64,000 nucleotides of DNA from Streptomyces sporangiiformans. Lineage in GTDB: Bacteria; Actinomycetota; Actinomycetes; Streptomycetales; Streptomycetaceae. Below the pieces are notes generated by a model. The model searched no databases. It worked only from the letters and a program-made list of their open reading frames with translations, and had not been told where the DNA came from. Shown piece after piece: positions 25,444 to 34,517 of this stretch. The translations under genes were made by a program, and so were the position numbers. The stretch covers positions 1 through 64,000 of the forward strand of contig NZ_VCHX02000165.1 in the NCBI RefSeq assembly GCF_005768555.2, given 5' to 3'. Position 1 is the stretch's first letter. Each line of letters opens with the position of its first letter.

Positions 25444-26415
25444 GTGACCAGCGCGAAGGTGGGCCGTCGGCAGGCGCTCGGCGCCGGGCTCGGAGGTGTG
25501 GCGGCAGCTGTCCTGTCCGGATGCGCCGCGGACACGGGACCCGTGCAGCGGCTGCGGTTGGCGACCGGGCCGCGAGGCGGGCCGTACAACGCCTTCGGGA
25601 GGGCACTTGCCCGAGCAGTCGCCGGGAGCGGCCGCCGGCTGGAGATCGCTGCTGTGAGCACGGCGGCGAGCGTGGACAATCTGCGCAGGCTGAACGACGG
25701 CTCGGTGGAGCTGGCACTGGCCATGGCGGACGCGTCGGAGGACGCGGTACGGGGGCGGGAGCCTTTCTTGCGAAAGGCCGCGGTGACGGCGCTGGCGCGC
25801 ATCTACGTGAACTACACGCATCTCGTCGTCCCGGCGGACGGCCCCGTACGGTCCGTGAAGGAGCTGGCCGGCCGGCAGGTCGCTTCGGGCGCGGCCGGGT
25901 CGGGAGTGCAGGTCGTGGTGGGCCGACTGCTGCGTGCGGCAGGACTGCTCGACGGCCGCTCGCCGGTACGGGAACGCAGACTCGGCCTGGCGGACTCAGT
26001 CGACGGGCTGCGTGCGGGCACGGTGGACGCGCTGTTCTGGTCCGGCGGCGTTCCTACGCCGGCGCTGTCGGCGCTGGCGGCCGAACTGCCCCTGCGGTTC
26101 CTGCCGCTGGATGGGTATGTGAGCGCGCTGCGCGAGCGGCACGGTCCCGTCTACACGACGGTCACGCTGCCCGCCGGGGCGTACGGGCTGCGGGAGCCGG
26201 TGGGCACCATCGGGGTGGGCAACTATCTGCTGGCCCGCGCCGATGTGCCCGATCGTGCGGTGCGTGAGCTGCTCCAGGTGGTGTTCGACCAGTGGCGAGT
26301 GCTCCTGCGCGAGGTGACCGCGGGCGCCCGGTTGGAGCCCCGGTTCGCCATCTCCACCGGTCGGGTGCCGCTCCATCCGGGCGCGAAAGCGTACTACCGG
26401 TCGGTGTACGGCTGA
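25444..26415 (+). CDS. TAXI-family TRAP transporter solute-binding lipoprotein
   Basis: About 323 aa. N-terminal twin-arginine signal VGRRQALGAGLGGVAAAVLS ending in a lipobox Cys (LSGCAAD). The mature protein begins with RLATGPRGGPYNAFGRALAR, typical of TAXI extracytoplasmic receptors, with VSTAASVDNLRRLNDGSVELAL, FWSGGVPTPALSAL and VGNYLLARADVPD as further matches. GTG 25444 is a weak start choice; no strong ribosome site is seen, and earlier in-frame starts are unsupported. No TRAP membrane subunits are present. The two-component system on the other strand just downstream suggests a sensory role for the receptor. Confidence 0.8.
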   Translation: MTSAKVGRRQALGAGLGGVAAAVLSGCAADTGPVQRLRLATGPRGGPYNAFGRALARAVAGSGRRLEIAAVSTAASVDNLRRLNDGSVELALAMADASEDAVRGREPFLRKAAVTALARIYVNYTHLVVPADGPVRSVKELAGRQVASGAAGSGVQVVVGRLLRAAGLLDGRSPVRERRLGLADSVDGLRAGTVDALFWSGGVPTPALSALAAELPLRFLPLDGYVSALRERHGPVYTTVTLPAGAYGLREPVGTIGVGNYLLARADVPDRAVRELLQVVFDQWRVLLREVTAGARLEPRFAISTGRVPLHPGAKAYYRSVYG

Positions 26416-26431
26416 GCCGAATGGCAGGGTG

Positions 26432-26444
26432 CCGAAGGCTTCGG
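26432..26444. terminator. Short hairpin between convergent genes
   Basis: CCGAA (26432-26436) and TTCGG (26440-26444) flank a 3-nt loop in the 40-bp gap between the TAXI gene and the histidine kinase gene. The stem is short, so this is a tentative bidirectional terminator. Confidence 0.3.
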
Positions 26445-26455
26445 TTCGGGGTGCG

Positions 26456-27832
26456 TCAGGCAGAAGGCAGCCGGAGTTCGACGGTCAGTCCTCGCGGGCT
26501 GCCGGAGCTCGCGTGGAGCCGACCGCCACTGATCCGGGCGATCTCGTCGGCGATGGCGAGGCCCAGTCCGCTGCCGGGGATGTTCTGGTGCTCGCGAGCC
26601 CGGGTGAAGCGCCGTAGCAGCAAGGGCAATTGGTCCTCGGGGACTCCGGGGCCGTCGTCGGTGACACGGACGACGACCTGCCCGTCCGGAGCGGGGGCCG
26701 CCCACACTTCGACGCGTCCCCCGGGCGGTACGAACTTGGCGGCATTGTCGAGGAGCGCGTCGAGGATCCGGCCCGCCGCGTCGGGCAGTGCCCGCGCCCG
26801 CAGACCGTCGGCCACCTCGGGGACCAATGCGGTCCCGGCCTCCCGGAGCACCGGCGTCCAGGCCGCTACGCGGTCCCGCACAGCCCGGGACACGTCCTGG
26901 TCCGTGAGCTGCGCCGTGGCGGACTCCACCCGTGCCAGGGCGAGCAAACCGTCGAGCAGTTCCTCCAGGCGCTCCGCCTCGTCCAGGGCGCGGCTGTGCT
27001 CGGCCCTGCCGTGGCCCGGGCCGATGTGCGGCTCCACGTTCTCGAGTTGCAGCACCAGGGTGGCGAGTGGGTTGCGCAGCTGGTGGGAGGCGTCCGCGAC
27101 GAAGTCGCGCTGGCGGGCGATGGAGTCGGCCACTGCCTCGGCCATGGTGTTGAAGTGGCGTCGCAGGCTGCGTAGTTCCGGCGGTCCGGTGTCGGAGTCG
27201 GCCCGCGCCTTCAGGCTTCCGGCTGTCAGCTTCTCCACGGCCCGGTCGAGATCGCGGACCGGGCGCATCAGCCAGCGAGTGATGCCCGCGGCGACCAGGG
27301 CCGCGGCCGCGAAGGCGGCGACCGCCCCGGCGGCGATGAGCGACCAGCGGACGGTGACATCGCGGCGGGCCCCGGCAGTCGGTACGGACATCAGTACAGC
27401 CCCGCTGACCCGCTCGTCCCGTCCCACCGGCTCAGCGAGCACAACGGTCCCCGGTCCCCAGGGACGCACGGCCGGCAGCTGCTCGGTGGAGCGGCCGGTG
27501 AGGGCCCGCTGCCGGGCGTCGTCCGCCTCCGGGCCGCCCGTACCGCCGAGGTCGGGACCTGCATGGGCGACGGTCCGGCCCGCCGTGTCGACGACGGCTA
27601 CGGCGGCTCCGTACAGCTCGGCGTACCGGGTGATCTCGGCGGACAGTTCGGCCCGGTCCGCCTCGGTGCGCACCCGGTCGGCGAGGTCGGCGAACCGCAC
27701 GGCCTCGGAGCGCCGCTGCAGCAGCAGGTGCTCGGTGCGCTCGCTCGCATAGGAGTTGGCCAGGGGAACGGACAGCAGCAGAGCCGCGGCTCCCATGAGC
27801 ACCATCAGCACGGCGAGAAGCCTGCGTCTCAT
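26456..27832 (-). CDS. Sensor histidine kinase
   Basis: 458 aa. Two membrane segments (about residues 5-27 and 163-185) enclose an extracytoplasmic sensor of about 135 aa. A HAMP domain follows, then the phospho-acceptor H-box DASHQLRNPLATL and the N, G1 and G2 ATP-binding boxes (LLDNAAKFV, VTDDGPGVP, GSGLGLAIADEIA). It belongs to the TctE-like kinase class. The gene overlaps the response regulator upstream by 4 nt. It probably senses a carboxylate-type ligand, possibly through the TAXI receptor. Confidence 0.92.
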   Translation of the reverse strand: MRRRLLAVLMVLMGAAALLLSVPLANSYASERTEHLLLQRRSEAVRFADLADRVRTEADRAELSAEITRYAELYGAAVAVVDTAGRTVAHAGPDLGGTGGPEADDARQRALTGRSTEQLPAVRPWGPGTVVLAEPVGRDERVSGAVLMSVPTAGARRDVTVRWSLIAAGAVAAFAAAALVAAGITRWLMRPVRDLDRAVEKLTAGSLKARADSDTGPPELRSLRRHFNTMAEAVADSIARQRDFVADASHQLRNPLATLVLQLENVEPHIGPGHGRAEHSRALDEAERLEELLDGLLALARVESATAQLTDQDVSRAVRDRVAAWTPVLREAGTALVPEVADGLRARALPDAAGRILDALLDNAAKFVPPGGRVEVWAAPAPDGQVVVRVTDDGPGVPEDQLPLLLRRFTRAREHQNIPGSGLGLAIADEIARISGGRLHASSGSPRGLTVELRLPSA

Positions 27833-28551
27833 CCGCCGCCGTCCCGCTCGTCACCCAGCGAAGAGGAGCCGCCGCCCGGGGACGGAGAGCCGAGCTGGTA
27901 TCCGAAGCCCCGGACAGTACGGACCAGGTCGGTCCGACCTGTCTTGGCACGAATGCCCGCAACATGCACGTCCAGGGAACGGGAGGCGGCGAGGAACGCA
28001 TCGCCCCAGATCCGGTCCAGGATCTGCTCGCGGGAATGCACTTCGTCCGGTCGGGCGGCCAGGAAGGCGAGTACATCGAACTCGCGCCGGGTGAGCTGCA
28101 CTTGGGCTCCGGCGACCATGACGGCACGGCCCGCGATGTCGATCTCCACATCGCCGGTGTGTACCGATGCCCCCGTGCCGTCCGGGTGGCCGTGCGGTGG
28201 CGCGGTGCGGCGACGCACGGTGTCGATCCGGGCCATCAGCTCGGCCATCCGGAACGGCTTGACCACGTAGTCGTCGGCGCCGGCGCGCAGCCCCTGCACG
28301 ATGTCGCGCTCCTCGCAGCGGGCGGTGACCACGATCAGCGGCGCGTCGCAGACCGTGCGCAGCCTCCGCAGCAGTTCCAGCCCGTCAAGGTCCGGCAGGC
28401 CGAGGTCGAGCAGGACGAACTCGGCCTCGCGGACGTGCCGCAGGGCGTCCAGGGCACGGCCGACCCGGCGGATGGTGTGCCCGCGCTGGGTCAGGGCGGT
28501 GCCCAGGGCCTGAGCCATGCGGTCGTCGTCCTCGACGAGCAGCGCGTGCAT
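27829..28551 (-). CDS. OmpR-family response regulator
   Basis: 240 aa. Receiver domain (residues 1-115) with the acceptor Asp in VLLDLGLPDLDGLELL and the conserved Lys in YVVKPF. DNA-binding winged helix with QLTRREFDVLAFLAARPDEVHSREQILDRIWGD and a C-terminal VRTVRGFGYQL. It is first of the pair with the histidine kinase (4-nt overlap) and 91 nt from the MHS transporter upstream, which it may regulate. Confidence 0.92.
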   Translation of the reverse strand: MHALLVEDDDRMAQALGTALTQRGHTIRRVGRALDALRHVREAEFVLLDLGLPDLDGLELLRRLRTVCDAPLIVVTARCEERDIVQGLRAGADDYVVKPFRMAELMARIDTVRRRTAPPHGHPDGTGASVHTGDVEIDIAGRAVMVAGAQVQLTRREFDVLAFLAARPDEVHSREQILDRIWGDAFLAASRSLDVHVAGIRAKTGRTDLVRTVRGFGYQLGSPSPGGGSSSLGDERDGGG

Positions 28552-28642
28552 AGGTACTTCCTTGTCGCGCTCGGACCGTTGCGAGCCTGGTGACCTGAAG
28601 CAGCAGCTTACGGAAGGTGCCGCCCCAGGTCACCGTCCGGGC

Positions 28643-30022
28643 TCAGCGCAGGACGTCGACGGGGTCGGCGGCCGAAGCCCGGCCCTGGGCGGAGTCGGCC
28701 TCGGCCTCGACGCGGCTGAGCGCGACGTCGCGGGTGTCGGGCATCAGTACATAGGTGACGAGGGAGATGAGCGCGCATCCGGACACGTACCAGAAGAACC
28801 CCGTCTCGTGGCCGCTGTCCTTGAACCACAGCGCCACGTACTCCGCCGTGCCGCCGAAGAGGGCGTTGGCGATCGCGTAGGGCAGCGCCACGCCCAGGGC
28901 GCGAATCCGGGTCGGGAAGAGCTCGGCTTTGACGGCAGCGTTGATCGAGGTGTAGCCGGTGACGATCACCAGGGCCAGCAGGGACAGACCGAGCGCCGAC
29001 CAGTACGAGGACGCCGACCCGAGGGCGGTCATGATCGGATAAGTGCCGACGGTGCAGCCGACCGCGAAGGTGATCAGCAACGGGCGGCGTCCGATCCGGT
29101 CCGACAGCATCCCGGCGAACGGCTGCAACACGGCGAAGAGGGCGAGGGCGGTGAAGCTCACCAGCGTGGCGGTGGTCTTCGCCATGCCCGCGCTGCCGAC
29201 CAGGTACTTGGTCAGATAGGTGGTGTACGTGTAGTAGGCGACGGTGCCGCCGAGGGTGAGCGCCATGACCAGTCCCGCCTGACGGCGGTGCTGCCACAAC
29301 GCCTTCAGCGTGCCGCGTGCGTCGTGGCCACCCTCACCGGACGCCTCCTCAGCGAAGGCGTCGGTCTCCTGCAGTCGGCGCCGCAGCCAGAACACCACCA
29401 CCGCGAAGAGCGCCCCGAGCAGGAACGGGATCCGCCAGCCCCAGCTCTCCAGCTGGGCGGTGGTGAGCGTGTGCTGCATCGTGATCAGCATGCCCAGACC
29501 CAGCAGTTGGCCGCAGGTCATCGACACGTACTGAAAGGACGAGCCGAGGCCACGCCGGTTGCGGGCCGACGCCTCGGTCAGATACGTCGCGCTCGCCGCG
29601 TACTCACCGCCGATGCTCATGCCCTGAAGCAGCCGCGCCAGCAGCAGCACCACCGCACCGAAGTAGCCGGCCTGGCCATAGGTCGGTGCGGCGGCGATCA
29701 GCAGCGCGGCCACGGACATCATCGTGACGGTGAGGGTGAGCGCACTCTTGCGTCCGTGCCGGTCCGCGGCCCGGCCGAGCACCCAGCCGCCCACCGGCCG
29801 CATCAGGAAGCCGACCGCGAAAATCCCGGCGGTGTTCATCAGTTGCGTGGTCGGGTTGTCGCCCGGGAAGAAGGAGTCGGCGAAGTAGATCGCGAAGCTG
29901 GCGTAGACGAACCAGTCGTACCACTCGACGAGATTGCCGAGGGATCCGCCGACGAGAGCGAGGCGACGTTTTTGGCGGAGGTCCTGTGGCGTGCTTCCGG
30001 GCATGACGGGGGACGAGGACAT
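28643..30022 (-). CDS. MHS-family MFS transporter (alpha-ketoglutarate/shikimate/dicarboxylate permease-like)
   Basis: 459 aa, about 12 membrane segments. The family signatures are VEWYDWFVYA near the N-terminus, GWVLGRAADRHGRK with RPVGGWVLG, LLQGMSIGGEYAASATYLTE, and a GMLSDRIGRRPLL repeat in the second half. These are metabolite:H+ symporters of the KgtP/ProP type. ATG 30022 is chosen because GGAG lies 6 nt upstream and the next segment begins the typical N-terminus. Same direction as the two-component system downstream. Confidence 0.92.
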   Translation of the reverse strand: MSSSPVMPGSTPQDLRQKRRLALVGGSLGNLVEWYDWFVYASFAIYFADSFFPGDNPTTQLMNTAGIFAVGFLMRPVGGWVLGRAADRHGRKSALTLTVTMMSVAALLIAAAPTYGQAGYFGAVVLLLARLLQGMSIGGEYAASATYLTEASARNRRGLGSSFQYVSMTCGQLLGLGMLITMQHTLTTAQLESWGWRIPFLLGALFAVVVFWLRRRLQETDAFAEEASGEGGHDARGTLKALWQHRRQAGLVMALTLGGTVAYYTYTTYLTKYLVGSAGMAKTTATLVSFTALALFAVLQPFAGMLSDRIGRRPLLITFAVGCTVGTYPIMTALGSASSYWSALGLSLLALVIVTGYTSINAAVKAELFPTRIRALGVALPYAIANALFGGTAEYVALWFKDSGHETGFFWYVSGCALISLVTYVLMPDTRDVALSRVEAEADSAQGRASAADPVDVLR

Positions 30023-30349
30023 GGCGGCTCCAGGAGGAAGTCCCAGTGGGGAGACGGGGAGTTGCCCTTGAGTAAGGACGCGCACGAGCATGCGGTCGGC
30101 CTCCACGGCCGGACAAGGTCCGGCACACAGATCTAACCTCCCGCTAAGGAAGCGCACCCCGTCGTGGAAGAACCGCGCGGCAACTCGGGTACGCCGCGCG
30201 GAAGCCGGTTCCAGAGCTGTCGCCATCTGCTGCCCGGGGCAGGCTCCACCGGTCGCCGGCCACGCCCATGACGTCCGCCCCCATACAGGGAGACGTCGGT
30301 CTCCGGGAGCACATCCAGGTCCTGGAGACCGACGTCGAGCCGGCGTGAA
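30023..30349. other. 327-bp stretch without supported gene
   Basis: Lies between the MHS transporter start and the possible GH43 fragment. Short open frames occur in both directions but none has a ribosome site or family resemblance. It probably holds the MHS transporter promoter and decayed sequence downstream of the sugar permeases. Confidence 0.4.
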
Positions 30350-30490
30350 TCAACGGCTGGGGTGAGCCGCCCCGCGGTGAGACGCCGTGTGAAGGTGCGG
30401 GTGCGTGTGGTCGACCAACTGGCGGGCGTACGCGTCCGGGTCGGGATCCGGGGCGACACCACGAATGACGGGGTCGCACGTCACGGTCAC
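30350..30490 (-). pseudogene. Possible GH43 glycosidase N-terminal fragment
   Basis: 46-codon frame whose GTG start overlaps the permease stop (GTGA, 4 nt), so it is translationally coupled. It reads CDPVIRGVAPDPDPDAYARQ and then stops after 46 codons. The first 20 residues resemble the N-terminus of GH43 glycosidases (NPVIRGF-PDPS-type). The rest does not fit. Glycosidase genes commonly end such sugar-importer operons, so I infer a truncated remnant. It could also be a chance small frame. Confidence 0.35.
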
Positions 30491-31425
30491 TTGAGAGCTC
30501 CCAGGGTGACGCCGGTCCGCCAGTAACGGCGCATCGCGACCATCATGATCGCCATCGGCACGATGGACAACAAGGCGCCCGTGAGGACGAGACTGGTCAC
30601 GTCGATGCCCGACTCCAGCCGTTTCCCGGTCCAGTTGTACAGACCCAGGTTGAGCGTCCAGTTCTCCTCGCCACGCAGCACGGTCAAGGGGAGGAAGAAG
30701 GCGTTCCAGGTGTTGACGAAGGCGAGCAGAAACACCGTCGCGCCGCCCGTGGTCATCATCCGCAGCACGATGCTGAAGAAGATCCGCAGCTCACCGGCGC
30801 CGTCGATACGGGCCGCCTCCAGCAGCTCGAACGGGATCGTGGCCTCGGTGTAGACCTTGGCCAGGTACACGCTGAACGGGTTGATCAGACACGGGATCAG
30901 CATGGCCCAAGGGGTGTCGACCATCCCGATCGCCGAGAACAGCAGGTACAGCGGCAAGGTGAGCAGCGCGATCGGGATGAGGAAGGACCCCACCACGGCC
31001 GCGAACACCGCACCCCGCCCGGGGAAGTCGAACCGGGCGAGCCCGTAGCCCGTGGCAAGGGCGATGAGGGTGCCGCCGAGAGAGCCGACCCCCGCGTACA
31101 GGAACGAGTTGGCGGTCCAGCGCAGGAAGATGCCGTCGTCGTACGTGAACACCTGCTGCAGGTTGTCCCACAGGTGCCAGCCGGAGAACCACAGCCCGTT
31201 GCTCTGGTACAGCCCCACGCGGTCCTTGGTCGCGGCGATGATCAGCCAGTACACCGGGAACAGGCTGTAGGCGCTGGCCAGGGCCAGGCCGACGAGGAGG
31301 AAGCGCTGGCCGCCCCGGGAGCGTGCGGCCGGGTCCGGGCGGGTGAGCCGCCGCACGGTGCGCCCGCGGGGTGGCTCGCCGTCGTTTTCCGTGCCGGTTT
31401 CCTTACGGTTTTCCGTCAGCGCCAT
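30487..31425 (-). CDS. Carbohydrate ABC transporter permease (MalG-like)
   Basis: 312 aa with about six membrane segments and the EAA loop EAARIDGAGELRIFFSIVL (near residues 213-231) that contacts the ATPase. A charged N-terminal region of about 40 residues precedes the first segment. It begins at 31425, sharing one base with the stop of the partner permease (TGATG). With the partner and the binding protein it forms a carbohydrate uptake-1 importer. No ATPase gene is nearby; these actinomycete systems commonly use a shared MsiK-type ATPase. Last intact gene of the operon. Confidence 0.9.
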   Translation of the reverse strand: MALTENRKETGTENDGEPPRGRTVRRLTRPDPAARSRGGQRFLLVGLALASAYSLFPVYWLIIAATKDRVGLYQSNGLWFSGWHLWDNLQQVFTYDDGIFLRWTANSFLYAGVGSLGGTLIALATGYGLARFDFPGRGAVFAAVVGSFLIPIALLTLPLYLLFSAIGMVDTPWAMLIPCLINPFSVYLAKVYTEATIPFELLEAARIDGAGELRIFFSIVLRMMTTGGATVFLLAFVNTWNAFFLPLTVLRGEENWTLNLGLYNWTGKRLESGIDVTSLVLTGALLSIVPMAIMMVAMRRYWRTGVTLGALK

Positions 31426-32309
31426 CAGTCCGCCTCCCTCGAGGTCAGCCGGTAGAAGAGGAAGGACGCGACGCCGAGGATCAGGGCGAGCAGCACCGAC
31501 AGGGCCGCGGCGTAGTGATAGTTGGCGGCGTTGAACGCCTGGTTGTAGATGATCATGATCGGGGTGAAGCTGTCGCTGACCGTCTCAGGGGTCACGTTCC
31601 GGAACAGTGCGGGCTCGTTGAAGATCTGCAGCATCTGGATGATCGACAGCAGAGCCGTCAGGACGAGCGCCCCGCGCACGAACGGGATCTTGATGCTCAG
31701 CGCGATGCGCAGCTCCGAGGCGCCGTCCAGCCGCGCGGCCTCGAACAGCTCACGGGACACGCCCTGGAGCGCCGCGTAGATGATCACCATGTTGTAGCCG
31801 ATGCCGTGCCAGGTCAGCAGGTTGCCGATGGCTGGCCACACCATCGAGGGCGCGAAGAAGTTCCAGTCGAATCCGAACAGCTCGCCGACCGGCGTCAGCG
31901 GGCCCACATCGGGGCTGTAGAGGTTGACCCACACGATGGCCGCGACCACCCCGGGGATCATGTACGGGATCAGCAGGAGGATCCGGAACCTGCCGGCCAC
32001 CTTGGAGGTGACCGCGTCCAGGAACAGCGCCAGCACGAGGCTGATGAGCAGCATGAACGGGATCTGGACGCAGGCGAACACCACCACCCGCAGGATGGAG
32101 GTCATGAACGCCGAGTCGGTCAGGCCGTTCTGGTAGTTCTCCAGCCCGACGAACTCCGTGGTCGCACCGCCGAGACCGAGACCGGACTGTTTCTGAAGGA
32201 ACAGCGACTGGTAGACCGCGTAGCCGATCGGAAGCAGGTAGAGAAAGACGAAGCCGAGCTGGAAGGGCACCGTGAACGCGGCACCCTTCCAGCGCAGTGA
32301 GCGAATCAT
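31425..32309 (-). CDS. Carbohydrate ABC transporter permease (MalF-like)
   Basis: 294 aa, about six membrane segments, with EAA loop LFEAARLDGASELRIALSIKIP (near residues 187-205). It starts at 32309, about 10 nt after the binding-protein stop (32320), and is therefore co-transcribed with it. The N-terminal segment FTVPFQLGFVFLYLLPIGYAVYQSLF is the first helix of MalF-type permeases. Confidence 0.9.
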   Translation of the reverse strand: MIRSLRWKGAAFTVPFQLGFVFLYLLPIGYAVYQSLFLQKQSGLGLGGATTEFVGLENYQNGLTDSAFMTSILRVVVFACVQIPFMLLISLVLALFLDAVTSKVAGRFRILLLIPYMIPGVVAAIVWVNLYSPDVGPLTPVGELFGFDWNFFAPSMVWPAIGNLLTWHGIGYNMVIIYAALQGVSRELFEAARLDGASELRIALSIKIPFVRGALVLTALLSIIQMLQIFNEPALFRNVTPETVSDSFTPIMIIYNQAFNAANYHYAAALSVLLALILGVASFLFYRLTSREAD

Positions 32310-32319
32310 CGAGTCTGCC

Positions 32320-33651
32320 TCAGCCCTTGACGCTGATGCCGCGCTGCTTCAGGTCATTGACCGTCCACTCCTGCATGTGTGCCAGGAGGTCGGTGACCTT
32401 CTGCTTCTTGCTGACGACCTTGGCCCACTCGTCCTGCATCTCCGTGAACATCGCGGTCCAGTTGGGGCCGAACGTCCAGTCGGTGGTGACGGTGCCCAGG
32501 CTGTCCGTCACGACCTTCTTGGCCGGCTCATAGTTCTTGCCGAGCAGCTTCTCGGAGATCGCCTCTGAGACGTAGGTATCGCTGTCGGCCAGCGCCGGCA
32601 TTACACCGCTGCCGGTCTCCGGGCTCGCCATGGTCTTGACCGCACCGGTGTCGGTGGACATCCACAGCGCCGCCTCAGCGGCCTGCTCCTTGTGCTTGCA
32701 CTGCTCGCTCACCAGCGTCAGGTTGCCGCTCTGGTTGGTCCCGGCCGGCGTCTTGGGTGCCTGGCCCTCGAAGGTCGGCCAGGGGGACAGTGCCCAGTCG
32801 CCGAAGGACTTGGTGAAGTTCTGCACCATGCCGGACATCTGCCAGGTGGAGATCTGCCGGGTCGCGGTGCCGCCGTTGTCGTAGTTGCGCTGCACGGCGG
32901 CGTAGTCCGCGAACGAGAGCTTGGAGTTCAGGTCGTTGTCGACGATCTCCTGGATCACCTTCGCGGCCTTGAGGCTGCCCTCGTCCTCGAAGTTCACCTT
33001 CCACGCATCGCCTTCGACGGAGTACCAGTGCGCCCCGGCCTGCATGGCGAGCACCTCCAGGGTGCTCGGGTCCTCACCGGCGTAGTTGGTGATCTTGATG
33101 TCGTGCTTCTTCAGTTTCTTGCCGGCGGCGATGAAGTCATCCCAGGTCGCGGGCGCCTCCAGACCGTACTTCTTGAAGATGTCGGTGCGGTAGATGGTGA
33201 AGGCGGGCGCCGAGGCGGTGGGGACGCCGTAGACCTTGCCCTGGACCTGGCCGGTGGCCCACGAGCCGGTGTTGAACTTGTCCTTGCTGGACTCGACGTA
33301 CTTGGTGATGTCGGCGAGCGCTCCCTGCGAGACCCAGCTCGTGACGTACTCGCCGGTGTTCTGCAGCATGCAGGGCGCGTTCCCGGCCTTGACGGCGTTG
33401 GTCAGCTGCTTCTGCATGGTCAGCTGGTCGGTGACCTTGGTGTACTTCAGCTTGACGTCCTTGTGGCTGGCGTTGAACGCCTTGACGACGGCCTCCTGGC
33501 CGTTCGCCCAGCCCCAGAAGTCGAGGGTGACCGGGCCGGAGGACTTGGGTTCGTCGGAGCCCGATTCGCCGCACGCGGAGAGCAGGCCCGCCAGCGCCAG
33601 GGCCGCTGCGGCGGCACTCACGAGCTTTCTGCGCGGACTGGTGGAGTTCAT
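32320..33651 (-). CDS. Carbohydrate ABC transporter substrate-binding lipoprotein (SBP type 1/UgpB-like)
   Basis: 443 aa. Signal peptide with lipobox LLSAC (about residues 22-27). The mature protein begins VTLDFWGWANGQEAVVKAF, typical of extracellular solute-binding family 1, and carries WDDFIAAGKKLKKHDIK and GNLTLVSEQCKHKEQAAEAALWM. ATG 33651 is the start with signal peptide; AAGGA lies about 10 nt upstream. First gene of the three-gene importer. Likely under control of the LacI protein at 34518, whose two candidate operators lie upstream. Confidence 0.9.
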   Translation of the reverse strand: MNSTSPRRKLVSAAAAALALAGLLSACGESGSDEPKSSGPVTLDFWGWANGQEAVVKAFNASHKDVKLKYTKVTDQLTMQKQLTNAVKAGNAPCMLQNTGEYVTSWVSQGALADITKYVESSKDKFNTGSWATGQVQGKVYGVPTASAPAFTIYRTDIFKKYGLEAPATWDDFIAAGKKLKKHDIKITNYAGEDPSTLEVLAMQAGAHWYSVEGDAWKVNFEDEGSLKAAKVIQEIVDNDLNSKLSFADYAAVQRNYDNGGTATRQISTWQMSGMVQNFTKSFGDWALSPWPTFEGQAPKTPAGTNQSGNLTLVSEQCKHKEQAAEAALWMSTDTGAVKTMASPETGSGVMPALADSDTYVSEAISEKLLGKNYEPAKKVVTDSLGTVTTDWTFGPNWTAMFTEMQDEWAKVVSKKQKVTDLLAHMQEWTVNDLKQRGISVKG

Positions 33652-34198
33652 GGAGCAGTCATCCTTCTGGCTGAAAGGGTTCGCGGAGGAGGGCAAGAAC
33701 GTGTCTTCGGGGCGTGCGCTGGGGGCCGACGCGGAAGCGCAGGGTGCCGGGTGTCCGGCACCGGGAGGGGAAACCGGTTGCTGGCCTGTCCGACCGAGGC
33801 ACGGGGACGGCGCTGTCAACGCCGCCGGGCCGACCCGTGGTGGTGCGGGCCTTCACCGTGGTGACCTAACCCGCGCCCTCTGCCGAGGACGCGCGACGGG
33901 GACTGATGGGGCGGCGTCTGGTCCACATCGCCGCCGACGGAGGCGATCATCGAGTCGGTCGGGTGGCCGGGAAACGGCGCCTTGCAGGAGGTCTTCCCGC
34001 TGGACGTCCGACGTGGGGAATCGCCCGGATACGATGGGCCGCCGACCGGGATCGTCGGGATGCTGCCGGATTCGCCCGGGCACGGCTCGCTCTTCATATG
34101 CGGGCTTCCTCCCTTCCTGGTGGCGCGGGTGGCGGTGCCACGCGCAGGGACAGCGGCCAGGTGATCACCCTCGGGGCCTACCTGCCGGTACAAGTTGT
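33652..34198. other. Long leader region upstream of sugar importer
   Basis: No convincing gene. If transcription starts at either operator, the binding-protein mRNA would have a leader of 550-770 nt. A 93-codon minus-strand frame (start about 34097, weak GGAGG site) is Pro/Gly/His/Arg-rich with no family resemblance and I leave it out. Confidence 0.45.
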
Positions 34199-34212
34199 AG
34201 TAACCGGTTGCT
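34199..34212. promoter_or_regulatory. Putative LacI-family operator 1
   Basis: AGTAACCGGTTGCT with the palindromic core AACCGGTT at 34202-34209, centred on CG as in LacI/CcpA-type sites. It shares GTAGTAACCGGTT with operator 2 in the opposite orientation. It lies between the LacI gene and the sugar-importer operon. Confidence 0.6.
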
Positions 34213-34414
34213 GTGAAACGTAAGCCGGTCCCGGATCGCAGGCAAGAGCCACGAGACGATTTGTTGCGGGCGATTTTCTGCGACGTTGCCGCTCTCCGCT
34301 GCCGCGCAGGCGCTGGTCGGCAGCGCGTTTTCGCATGTCAGAGGCTCTGGAGGCGCGCCACGTCCAGCGCTCGGAGCGGGCGGTGAGGTCGGGGCCACAT
34401 CCGCATAACATTTT

Positions 34415-34428
34415 CGAAACCGGTTACT
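34415..34428. promoter_or_regulatory. Putative LacI-family operator 2
   Basis: CGAAACCGGTTACT with core AACCGGTT at 34418-34425. On the minus strand it reads AGTAACCGGTTTCG, matching operator 1. Centre-to-centre distance is about 216 bp, compatible with DNA looping by a LacI tetramer or with two separate dimer sites. Confidence 0.6.
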
Positions 34429-34517
34429 ACCGATCCTCGGGCAGGGCTCTGAGCTGCCACGCCACAGACGGCGCAGGTCAGGCGAAACTCCTACGCCGTA
34501 CCGCCCGTCGGGTCTGT

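Noticed and set aside
28517..30136. 540-codon plus-strand frame over the MHS transporter
   Set aside because: High-GC antisense frame; no ribosome site and no domain pattern.
33816..34097. Possible 93-aa small gene upstream of the sugar-binding protein
   Set aside because: Pro/Gly/His/Arg-rich, weak ribosome site and no recognised features; treated as leader sequence.
34165..34411. Minus-strand small frames between the two LacI operators
   Set aside because: They cross the operators and have no ribosome site or recognised features.
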